Of a DNA stretch of 20,086 nucleotides, positions 1-6,292 are shown piece after piece; within the stretch, counting starts at the first letter, position 1, and every line of letters begins with the position of its first letter. A model generated the notes under the pieces. It was not told where the DNA came from, searched no databases, and saw nothing but the letters and a program-made list of their open reading frames with translations. The DNA comes from Bacillota bacterium. GTDB taxonomy: Bacteria > Bacillota > Sulfobacillia > Symbiobacteriales > ZC4RG38. Where the stretch lies: assembly GCA_003242505.1 (NCBI GenBank), contig QGUP01000005.1, forward strand, positions 1 through 20,086, written 5' to 3'. The translations under genes were made by a program, and so were the position numbers.

Positions 1-1
1 C

Positions 2-739
2 CGGTTCCTTCCGGGGTTGGTGGGCCTTGTTCCCCCCCCTGCCCACGTGCTGCCCTTCGTCGCGCTGATCCTGATACAGCCGGACCTGGGGTCGGCCCTG
101 GTCCTGATCATGCTGGTGGCCGGGATGCTGTACATGGCCGGGGTTCCCGGCTGGCGGTTTCTCGTGGCCGGGCTGCTCGCCGCAGCCCTGGTGGCCGGGG
201 TGCTGCTGGCCCATGACCGCGGCATCGACCTGCCGGGGGTCAGCGAGTACCAGGTCAACCGGATCCGCTGCTGGCTGAACCCGGAGTACGACACCCGGGA
301 GGCCTGCTACAACGTCGTCCAGTCCCGGGTGGCCATCGCCGTCGGGGGGCTGAAGGGCGCCGGCCTCTTCTCCGGGACCCAGACCCAGCTGGGCTTTGTG
401 CCGGAGCAGCCGACGGACTTCATCTTCTCCGCGGTGGGGGAGGAGCTGGGCTTTCTCGGCGCGAGCGGCGTTCTGCTGGGCTTCCTCATCGTGATCTGGC
501 GGATTCTGCTGACGGCGATCCAGGCGAAGGACCGGTACGGGACGCTCATCGCGACCGGGGTGGCCTCGATGCTGGGGTTCCACATCCTGGAGAACACCGG
601 CATGGCGGTGGGGCTGATGCCGGTGACCGGGATCCCGCTCCCCTTCATCAGCTATGGCCCCACCGCGCTGGTGGCGAACTACATCGCCATCGGCCTGGTG
701 CTCAACGTGGGGATGCGCCGGCAGCCCATCCTGTTCTGA
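2..739 (+). CDS. rodA: RodA-like SEDS peptidoglycan glycosyltransferase (5' partial)
   Basis: The reading frame is open from the window edge, so the gene starts upstream and the N-terminal membrane helices are missing. SEDS proteins polymerise lipid II into glycan strands in the membrane; RodA works with a class B PBP in the elongasome. The visible part holds several hydrophobic segments, the extracellular-loop signature QSRVAIAVGGLKGAGL, then GTQTQLGFVPEQPTDFIFS and EELGFLG, and near the end GIPLPFISYGPTALVANY. GTQTQ is more typical of RodA than of FtsW/SpoVE. The Asp of TDFIF (codon 416-418) matches the essential SEDS aspartate. The usual His before TDFIF is Pro here. The stop TGA (737-739) lies 16 nt before the next gene, which suggests co-transcription. 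The family is certain; RodA rather than FtsW/SpoVE is likely. Confidence 0.88.
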   Translation, partial: RFLPGLVGLVPPPAHVLPFVALILIQPDLGSALVLIMLVAGMLYMAGVPGWRFLVAGLLAAALVAGVLLAHDRGIDLPGVSEYQVNRIRCWLNPEYDTREACYNVVQSRVAIAVGGLKGAGLFSGTQTQLGFVPEQPTDFIFSAVGEELGFLGASGVLLGFLIVIWRILLTAIQAKDRYGTLIATGVASMLGFHILENTGMAVGLMPVTGIPLPFISYGPTALVANYIAIGLVLNVGMRRQPILF

Positions 740-755
740 TCGGGAGGCCTGTGCC

Positions 756-2042
756 GTGGATCTCGTCTGTCCCCGTTGCGGCGGCGCCTGGCCCCTGGCC
801 TCCGGGGTCTGGCGCTGCGCCTGCGGCTCGCCCCTGGACCTCCGGCTGACGCCGGTGCTGGACCCCGAAGCCATCCGCCAGGGCCCGCCGAACCTCTGGC
901 GGTACGCCGGGGCGCTGCCGCCGGTGGAGCCCCGGCACCGGGTCAGCCTGGGGGAGGTCCTCACCCCCCTGGTGCCGGTGGACTGGGGCGGGCGGCCGGT
1001 GCTCTTCAAGGTGGACTACCTCTTCCCCACCGGCTCCTACAAGGACCGGGGGATCGGGGTGATGGTGAGCGCCCTCCGGGCCGCGGGGGTGACGGAGGTG
1101 GTGGAGGACTCCTCCGGCAACGCCGGGGCGTCCCTGGCCGCCTACTGCGCCCGGGCGGGCATCCGGTGCACCGTCTACGCGCCCGCGGCGGCCTCGCCGG
1201 CCAAACTCGTCCAGATCCAGGCCTACGGCGCCCGGGTGGTGCGGGTGCCGGGGCCCCGGGCGGAGGCCACCCGGGCCGCGCAGGCGGCCGCGGCCACCCG
1301 GTTCTACGCCAGCCACAACTGGAATCCCCTTTTCCTGCACGGGGTGAAGACCCTGGCCTTTGAGATCTGGGAGCAGCTGGGGTGGCAGGCGCCGGGGGCC
1401 GTGGTCTTCCCCTGCGGCTTCGGCAGCCTGCTCCTCGGGTGCTATCTGGGCTTTCAGGACCTCCGGCGGGCCGGGTTGATTCCCCGGCTCCCCCGGCTCT
1501 ACCCGGTGCAGGCGGCCGGCTGCGCCCCCCTGTACCGGGCCTGGGCCCGCCGGGAGGCCGGGGAGGGCAGGTCCCCCGCCCCGGAACTGGGCCCGGAGCT
1601 GGCGCCGACCGGGGAGGGCGGGGCGACGGAGGCCGGCCCGACCCTGGCGGAAGGGATCGCCGCGGCTCAGCCCGTGCGGCTGCCCCAGATGCTGGCGGCG
1701 GTGGCCGAGAGCGGCGGGGCGGTCCTGGCGGTGACGGAGGCGGAGATTCGGGCGGGGCTCAGGAAGCTGAGCGCCCTGGGCTTTTACGTCGAACCCACCT
1801 CGGCGGTGGTCGGCGCCGCCCTGGACCGGCTGGGGGCGGCCGGGGTCCTCGACCGGGAAGGGCCGGTGGTGGCGGTGCTCACCGGCAGCGGCCTCAAGGC
1901 GACGGAGACCCTCCTCCGCCTGGGCTTCTCACCGGCGGAGCCGGGGGCCGACCCTCGGGGCCCGGGAGAGGGGGTCGGGCCTCTGGTCCCGGAGCCGGGG
2001 GCCGGACCTGCGAACCCCGGGCCGGGCCGGGAGCGTCAGTAG
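756..2042 (+). CDS. Threonine synthase-like PLP-dependent enzyme
   Basis: I start this at GTG 756 because GGGAGG lies 8 nt upstream and the resulting N-terminus is a zinc ribbon (Cys5, Cys8, Cys21, Cys23), as in many threonine synthase homologues. The fold-type II PLP core follows: SYKDRG with Lys96 as Schiff-base lysine, SSGNAG (119-124) for cofactor phosphate, HNWNPLFLHGVKTLAFEIWEQ, a PCGFGSLLLG glycine loop and TGSGLK near 376-381. Threonine synthase turns O-phosphohomoserine into threonine. Length is 428 aa, but a Gly/Pro/Glu-rich insert at about 264-296 and a Pro/Gly-rich tail after 392 look non-catalytic. No thrA, thrB or hom gene is adjacent, so the substrate is not proven; a dehydratase or other beta-replacement enzyme remains possible. 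It follows rodA closely and precedes pepF. Confidence 0.8.
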   Translation: MDLVCPRCGGAWPLASGVWRCACGSPLDLRLTPVLDPEAIRQGPPNLWRYAGALPPVEPRHRVSLGEVLTPLVPVDWGGRPVLFKVDYLFPTGSYKDRGIGVMVSALRAAGVTEVVEDSSGNAGASLAAYCARAGIRCTVYAPAAASPAKLVQIQAYGARVVRVPGPRAEATRAAQAAAATRFYASHNWNPLFLHGVKTLAFEIWEQLGWQAPGAVVFPCGFGSLLLGCYLGFQDLRRAGLIPRLPRLYPVQAAGCAPLYRAWARREAGEGRSPAPELGPELAPTGEGGATEAGPTLAEGIAAAQPVRLPQMLAAVAESGGAVLAVTEAEIRAGLRKLSALGFYVEPTSAVVGAALDRLGAAGVLDREGPVVAVLTGSGLKATETLLRLGFSPAEPGADPRGPGEGVGPLVPEPGAGPANPGPGRERQ

Positions 2043-2069
2043 CAGTGACAGCGGCGGCTCTATCTCACC

Positions 2070-3890
2070 ATGCGGAGACGGGAGGCGGTTCCTCTGAAGC
2101 GGGTACCAAAGCGGGAGGAGATCCCGGAGCAGTATCGGTGGGATCTGGAGCGGATCTTCCCCAGCGACGAGGCCTGGGAGCAGGAGTATCAGGCGGTGGA
2201 GGGGCTCATCCCCCGGCTGCAGGAGTACCAGGGCACCCTGGCCCAGTCCGGGGCCCGGCTCCTGGAGTGCCTCCGGCTCCGGGACGAGATCGGCCAGCGG
2301 GTGGAGACCCTCTACGCCTATGCCTCCATGCGCAAGGACGAGGACAACACCGTGGCCCGGTACCAGGCCCTCCACGACCGCGCGGTGGGGCTCTACAGCC
2401 GGGCGACCGCGGCCATGGCCTTCATCCGGCCGGAGATCCTGGCGATCCCCGATGACCGGCTGGAGCTGTTCCTGGCCGAGGAGCCGGGCCTGGCCATCTA
2501 CCGCTTCCATCTGGAGGACATCCGCCGGGAGCGGGAGCACGTCCGCAGCCCGGAGGTGGAGGCCCTCCTGGCCCAGGCGGCGGAGATCGCCCAGAGCCCG
2601 GCGATCATCTTCAGCATGCTCGACAACGCCGACATGAAGTTCCCCACGGTCCGGGACGAAGAGGGCAACGAGGTGGAGCTCACCAAGGGGCGCTACCTCC
2701 GGCTGATGGAGAGCCAGGACCGGCGGGTGCGGCGGGACGCCTTCATGGCCCTCTACGGCACCTACCGGAAGTACGTCAACACCCTGGCCGCCAGCCTGGC
2801 CGCCAGCGTCAAGAAGGACGTCTTCTACGCCCGGGCCCGGAACTACCGCTCCTCCCTGGAGGCGGCCCTCTTCCGGGACAACATCCCGGTCTCGGTCTAC
2901 CACAACCTGATCGCCACGGTCCGGAAGAACTTGCCGGCCCTCCACCGGTACATGGCGGTGCGCAAGCGCCTGCTGGGCGTGGATGAACTCCACATGTACG
3001 ACATCTACGTCCCCCTGGTGAAGGGCGTGGACCGGAAGATCCCCTACGAGGAGGCGGCGGAGACCGTCGCGGCCGCCCTGGCCCCCCTGGGGGAGGAGTA
3101 CGTCAGCGCCCTCCGGGAGGGACTGCGCTCCCGGTGGATCGACGTCTACGAGACCGCGGGCAAGACCAGCGGGGCTTACAGCGGCGGGGCCTACACCACG
3201 GCACCGTACATCCTCCTGAACTACCAGGAGAACGTGGACAGCATGTACACCCTGGCCCACGAGCTGGGGCACTCCATGCACTCCTACTTCACCCGCCGGA
3301 CCCAGCCCTACGTCTACGGCGACTACACCATCTTCGTGGCCGAGGTGGCCTCCACCCTGAACGAGGCCCTGCTGACCGAGTACCTGCTCCAGCACACCGA
3401 CGACCCGCAGCTCCGGCGGTACATCGTCAACCACCAGGTGGAGACCATCCGGACCACCCTCTTCCGCCAGACGATGTTCGCGGAGTTCGAACTGGCGATC
3501 CACGAGCGGGTGGAGCGGGGCGAGGCCCTCACCGCGGAGTCCCTCTGCGCCCTGTACAAGGAACTGAACGTGGCCTACCACGGCCCCGAGATGGTGGTGG
3601 ACGAGGAGATCGCCCTCGAGTGGGCCCGGATCCCTCACTTCTACCGGGCGTTCTACGTCTACCAGTACGCGACGGGGATCAGCGCGGCCATGGCCCTGGC
3701 CCGGCAGATCCTGTCCGAGGGCCGGCCGGCGGTGGAGCGGTACCTGGAGTTCCTCCGGAGCGGCTCGTCGGACTACTCCATCGACCTCCTGCGCCGGGCG
3801 GGGGTGGACATGACCAGCCCCGAGCCGGTGCAGGCGGCCATCGACCACTTCTCCCGGCTGGTGGAGGAACTGGCGGCCAGCGCCACCTAG
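2070..3890 (+). CDS. pepF: Oligoendopeptidase F, M3 zinc metallopeptidase
   Basis: This is a cytosolic M3-family peptidase that cleaves short peptides. The zinc site is HELGH at residues 397-401 (within TLAHELGHSMHSYF), and the third ligand is probably Glu425 in VAEVASTLNEALL. The N-terminus VPKREEIPEQYRWDLERIFPSDEAWEQEY is typical of PepF, and 606 aa is the usual length. The C-terminal part has the family's FYVYQYATG and SIDLLRRAGVDM segments. ATG 2070 has no good ribosome-binding site. CTG 2094 has GGGAGG 8 nt upstream and would give LKRVPKREEI, closer to the usual family start, so the true start may be 2094. The gene ends 28 nt before a strong hairpin. There is no signal peptide. Confidence 0.93.
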   Translation: MRRREAVPLKRVPKREEIPEQYRWDLERIFPSDEAWEQEYQAVEGLIPRLQEYQGTLAQSGARLLECLRLRDEIGQRVETLYAYASMRKDEDNTVARYQALHDRAVGLYSRATAAMAFIRPEILAIPDDRLELFLAEEPGLAIYRFHLEDIRREREHVRSPEVEALLAQAAEIAQSPAIIFSMLDNADMKFPTVRDEEGNEVELTKGRYLRLMESQDRRVRRDAFMALYGTYRKYVNTLAASLAASVKKDVFYARARNYRSSLEAALFRDNIPVSVYHNLIATVRKNLPALHRYMAVRKRLLGVDELHMYDIYVPLVKGVDRKIPYEEAAETVAAALAPLGEEYVSALREGLRSRWIDVYETAGKTSGAYSGGAYTTAPYILLNYQENVDSMYTLAHELGHSMHSYFTRRTQPYVYGDYTIFVAEVASTLNEALLTEYLLQHTDDPQLRRYIVNHQVETIRTTLFRQTMFAEFELAIHERVERGEALTAESLCALYKELNVAYHGPEMVVDEEIALEWARIPHFYRAFYVYQYATGISAAMALARQILSEGRPAVERYLEFLRSGSSDYSIDLLRRAGVDMTSPEPVQAAIDHFSRLVEELAASAT

Positions 3891-3918
3891 GTCCTTCTAC
3901 TGCCCCGAACTCGGATCC

Positions 3919-3950
3919 AACCCCTGCCCTTGCGGGCAGGGGTTGTATCA
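3919..3950 (+). terminator. Probable intrinsic terminator after pepF
   Basis: AACCCCTGCCC (3919-3929) and GGGCAGGGGTT (3934-3944) form a perfect 11-bp stem with a TTGC loop. The tail GTATCAATTG is only mildly T-rich, so termination may be incomplete. It lies 28 nt after the pepF stop and ends the rodA-pepF run. Confidence 0.75.
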
Positions 3951-4101
3951 ATTGTACAAGGTCTCGGGTACGCGCCCGATGCAACCCCAAACGAAATCGG
4001 GTAAAAAAGTAGGTCAAATACATCTTTCGGGTCTACAAGCCGTCCGGCTATGGTGTAAGCGAGGAGTCAGTGGGATTCCTGGCAGAGGGAGGGTCTGCCG
4101 G
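3951..4101 (+). promoter_or_regulatory. Leader/regulatory region before the codY-like gene
   Basis: This 150-nt gap is less GC-rich than its surroundings. It holds the short palindrome TTGTACAA (3952-3959), an inverted repeat CCCGAT (3975-3980)/ATCGGG (3996-4001) followed by TAAAAAAG, and AGCCG-TC-CGGCT (4038-4049). I see no convincing sigma-A -35/-10 pair and no canonical CodY box. The ribosome-binding site GAGGGAGGG is at 4085-4093. That it regulates the downstream gene is inference from position. Confidence 0.35.
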
Positions 4102-4740
4102 ATGGCTGTCGTTGCAGCGTTGGAACTGGACTTGCTCCGTGCGGTGCGGGAGCTGCGCGCGGCGCTGCTGGCCGGGTCGCACCCCGACACCGATAGCCTG
4201 CTGGATGCCCTGGCCCGGGTGACGGGCAGCGCGGTGATGTGGTGGCCCGGGAGCGACTCCCAGCCGCCCAACCAGCTGGGCAACGATGAGACCCTGGTCG
4301 TCCCGGTGGAGAAGGACGGCCGGCAACTCGGGGCCCTGGTGCTCACCCGGGAGCACGGGCCCTTCGGGGAAGCCGAGGAACTCCTGGCTGAGCACGTCGC
4401 GGCGCTGCTGGCGATTCTCCAGGCAGCGGCGGAGCGGCAGCAGCAGGCCGCGGACGAGGGTGCCCGGCACGCGGCCCGCCTGGCGGCGGGAAGCCTCTCG
4501 GAGACCGAGCGGCAGGGGATGATGGCTCTGCTGGCGGAGTACAAGGGCCCCACGACCGTCCGGCTGAAGGAGGTGGCGGCCCGGGCTGGCGTCCACCCGA
4601 GCGCGCTGGTCCAGGCCCTGGCCAAGCTCCGGGCGGCAGGGGTGCTCACCGCGGTCTCCCGGGGCCGGCGGGGCGTCCATGTCACGGTCCTCAACCCCTG
4701 GCTGCTGGAGGAACTGCGGCCGATGGTCCGGCGGGGCTAA
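4102..4740 (+). CDS. CodY-like GAF/winged-helix transcriptional regulator, short form
   Basis: ATG 4102 has GAGGGAGGG 8 nt upstream; the frame is open upstream, but without a better start. The 212-aa product resembles CodY along most of its length. Residues 64-85 (TLVVPVEKDGRQLGALVLTR) match the end of the CodY GAF domain. A long helix (about 90-130) then leads to SLSETERQGMMALL and a winged helix (about 150-200) with VAARAGVHPSALVQALAKLRAAGVL and RGRRGVHVTVLN, like CodY's recognition helix and wing. CodY is about 260 aa and senses branched-chain amino acids and GTP. Here roughly 45-50 residues in the middle of the GAF domain are absent, so the known ligand pocket is probably not intact. It is monocistronic. 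DNA binding is likely; the ligand and regulon are unknown. Confidence 0.72.
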   Translation: MAVVAALELDLLRAVRELRAALLAGSHPDTDSLLDALARVTGSAVMWWPGSDSQPPNQLGNDETLVVPVEKDGRQLGALVLTREHGPFGEAEELLAEHVAALLAILQAAAERQQQAADEGARHAARLAAGSLSETERQGMMALLAEYKGPTTVRLKEVAARAGVHPSALVQALAKLRAAGVLTAVSRGRRGVHVTVLNPWLLEELRPMVRRG

Positions 4741-4809
4741 GGGCCTCGCCGGACTGTACCATTTCGGCCCTGATGTTCCCAGGGGGGCGGAGGGAGCCGC
4801 ACAAATGAA

Positions 4810-4839
4810 ATCAGGCGAGACCCCCGGGCCTCGCCTGAT
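4810..4839 (-). terminator. Terminator for the Gly-rich minus-strand gene
   Basis: ATCAGGCGAG (4810-4819) and CTCGCCTGAT (4830-4839) form a perfect 10-bp stem around a 10-nt C/G loop. Read on the minus strand, the stem is followed by TTCATTTGT, a T-rich tail, while the plus-strand side has none. It therefore best serves the minus-strand gene ending at 4922, although it may also stop readthrough from the codY-like gene ending at 4740. Confidence 0.65.
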
Positions 4840-4921
4840 GTCGCGTGTGCAGCGCGTGTGCGGAACCGGTCGATCCTACGGATATCCCGAGTGCGCAGTC
4901 CGTGGACGGAACCAGGGGCGG

Positions 4922-5512
4922 CTACCCCATACCCTGGGTGAAGCTGCCGATCTGGCTGCCCCCGGCCGCCCCCGGCTGGGTCAGTCCGGTCTGGGCCGCG
5001 GCCTGGTGGTTCTCCTGGCTCCGGTACTGCCGGTAGGCGGGGCTGCCCTCGGCGTAGGACTGGGCCGCGCCGTAGCCGGCGGTCATGGTCCGGGCGCCAC
5101 TCAGGCCGCTGGCAGTGCTGCTCACGGCGCCGGTGGTGCCGCTCATGCCGCCGGTGGCAAGGCCGCCGGCAGCAAAGCCGCCGCCGCTGGTGCCGGCCAG
5201 GAGCCCACCGGCGGGCTGCTGGTAGGCGCCCGCGGTGAGGCCCACGCCGCCGAAGCCCGTGGCCCCGGCGGTTCCGGTGCCCATGCTCCCGGCGCCGGTG
5301 CCCATGCCGGTGGCCCCGCCGGCTGCACGGGCCATGCCGCTGGCCCTGCCGGCGGCACCGCTCATGCCGCCGGTTCCGACGCCCTGGCCACCCTGGAACT
5401 GGAGCTTCAGCGGTACCCCGCCGAAGCCGAGGGTGCCTTGCAGACCCTGGCCCGCGCTACCAGCCGTGAGGTTGCCCCCTGCGCCCCCGGCCTGGGTGGA
5501 CTGGTTGTGCAT
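4922..5512 (-). CDS. Gly/Ala/Thr-rich low-complexity protein, unknown function
   Basis: I do not recognise this gene. ATG 5512 (minus strand) is preceded by GCGGAGGTGA, a near-perfect ribosome-binding site 6-8 nt away. With a terminator on the same strand downstream, this supports a real gene rather than a shadow. The 196-aa product has no Cys and no Asp and very few charged residues (one Lys, five Arg, two Glu). It is dominated by Gly, Ala, Thr, Ser and Met in irregular repeats such as TGGMSG, GTGAGSMGTG and GFGGVGLTAG. A less repetitive N-terminal part includes TLGFGGVPLKLQFQ (27-40). The polar C-terminal part, YRQYRSQENHQAAAQTG (160-176), contains Tyr and Gln. No signal peptide or membrane helix is visible. 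A spore-coat or surface structural protein is a guess from composition only. Confidence 0.65.
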   Translation of the reverse strand: MHNQSTQAGGAGGNLTAGSAGQGLQGTLGFGGVPLKLQFQGGQGVGTGGMSGAAGRASGMARAAGGATGMGTGAGSMGTGTAGATGFGGVGLTAGAYQQPAGGLLAGTSGGGFAAGGLATGGMSGTTGAVSSTASGLSGARTMTAGYGAAQSYAEGSPAYRQYRSQENHQAAAQTGLTQPGAAGGSQIGSFTQGMG

Positions 5513-5736
5513 TGCAGTCACCTCCGCAAACTGGTGAACCGGACCCGTCCTTAGTCTCTCCCGGCGACGAATTTCCTCGCGGCGTAAACTGTGGCCAGCG
5601 CTGGGGGTTCGCTGCCAGGGGCGCCGGGTCCTGGCGAAAGGGCGGCGGTCCGCCCGGGGGCTCTTCCGGGAGGACGGCCGCTGGAGATATCGGGAGGCAG
5701 GCGCGCCCCGGGGAAACCTTGCCCGGGGAAACCGCC
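5513..5736. other. Intergenic region between Gly-rich gene and fur-family promoter
   Basis: Together with the promoter and 5' leader of the next gene this makes a 330-nt gap between divergent genes. It contains the ribosome-binding site of the minus-strand gene (about 5516-5525) and a GC-rich stretch without a supported gene. Just before the plus-strand promoter lies a tandem 12-mer (5707-5733). I could not identify a clear promoter for the minus-strand gene. Confidence 0.5.
5707..5733 (+). repeat. Tandem 12-mer upstream of the fur-family promoter
   Basis: CCCGGGGAAACC occurs at 5707-5718 and again at 5722-5733, a 15-nt period, with the second copy ending 3 nt before the -35 hexamer. The position would suit an activator or a second repressor, but no function is shown by the sequence. 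Confidence 0.55.
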
Positions 5737-5765
5737 TTGACAGGGGTCCTGGCGACGTCTATCTT
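5737..5765 (+). promoter_or_regulatory. Sigma-A-type promoter of the Fur-family gene
   Basis: A perfect TTGACA (5737-5742) is separated by 17 nt from TATCTT (5760-5765). Transcription would start near 5772, about 70 nt before ATG 5843. Confidence 0.8.
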
Positions 5766-5790
5766 AGAATTAGTCTAAGACTCATTCTCA
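5764..5790. promoter_or_regulatory. Fur/PerR-type operator
   Basis: The arms AGAATTAGTCT (5766-5776) and AGACTCATTCT (5778-5788) are inverted repeats matching at 10 of 11 positions about A5777. The outer T5764/A5790 also pair. The element can be read as two overlapping 7-1-7 boxes. The first (5764-5778) matches the PerR-box consensus TTATAATNATTATAA at 11 of 14 fixed positions. It overlaps the end of the -10 and the expected start site, so occupancy should repress. Autoregulation by the adjacent Fur-family protein is the simplest reading. Confidence 0.78.
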
Positions 5791-5842
5791 ACACCGGCCA
5801 TGGGTCCGCGGCAGCGGCCACCCGGACAAGGGGGGATGCACG

Positions 5843-6292
5843 ATGGCCGGTACCGGACAGCTCCGGCTGACGGCCCAGCGCCGGGCAGTTCTGGAGGTGG
5901 TGCGGGCGGCCCGGGACCACCCGACCGCGGCGATGATCTACAACCGGGTCCGGCAGCGCCACCCGGGCATCGCTTACGCCACCGTCTACAACGCCCTGAA
6001 CTATCTGGTCCGCATGGGTCAGGTCCGGGAACTGAAGTTCGGCGATGGGGCCAGTCGGTACGACGGCCGCATCGAGCCGCACCTCCACGTGATCTGCATC
6101 CAGTGCGGCGCGCTGGATGAGATCGACCTGACCCTGCCGGAGGATGTGGTGAGAACAGCGGAACAGGCGACGGGCTACACCTTTGAGACACCCATCGTCC
6201 AGGTCTTCGGACTCTGTCCCTCCTGCCGGGAAGAGGCCCGGGCGACCCAGGAGGCGGCGGACCGGCAAGAGGCCGCCGACTCCCCCGGTTAG
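5843..6292 (+). CDS. Fur/PerR-family metal-dependent repressor
   Basis: A Fur-superfamily protein of 149 aa, starting at ATG 5843 with AAGGGGGG 7 nt upstream. The N-terminal winged helix includes HPTAAMIYNRV and YATVYNALNYLVRMG. The regulatory metal site aligns with B. subtilis PerR at a constant offset of 11: His26 (H37), Asp74 (D85), His80 (H91) and His82 (H93). The structural zinc cysteines are Cys85, Cys88, Cys125 and Cys128. The position of PerR Asp104 is Glu93, preceded by Asp92. Glu at this site is typical of Fur and makes PerR poorly peroxide-responsive, so an iron sensor is favoured over a peroxide sensor. The C-terminal tail is Glu/Ala-rich. An operator in its own promoter implies autoregulation. 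It is convergent with the SufR-like gene, overlapping by 4 nt. Confidence 0.9.
   Translation: MAGTGQLRLTAQRRAVLEVVRAARDHPTAAMIYNRVRQRHPGIAYATVYNALNYLVRMGQVRELKFGDGASRYDGRIEPHLHVICIQCGALDEIDLTLPEDVVRTAEQATGYTFETPIVQVFGLCPSCREEARATQEAADRQEAADSPG

Noticed and set aside
1929..3848. 639-codon open frame on the minus strand across pepF
   Set aside because: It is a shadow of pepF: high GC at third codon positions removes stops from the antisense frame. The product is a Val/His/Leu/Asp-rich string without family motifs and there is no ribosome-binding site.
3961..4060. Riboswitch or T-box before the codY-like gene
   Set aside because: No T-box sequence, no conserved riboswitch core and no antiterminator/terminator pair.
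4679..5554. 291-codon plus-strand frame over the Gly-rich gene
   Set aside because: It begins inside the codY-like gene without a ribosome-binding site. The minus-strand frame has a near-perfect ribosome-binding site and a terminator.
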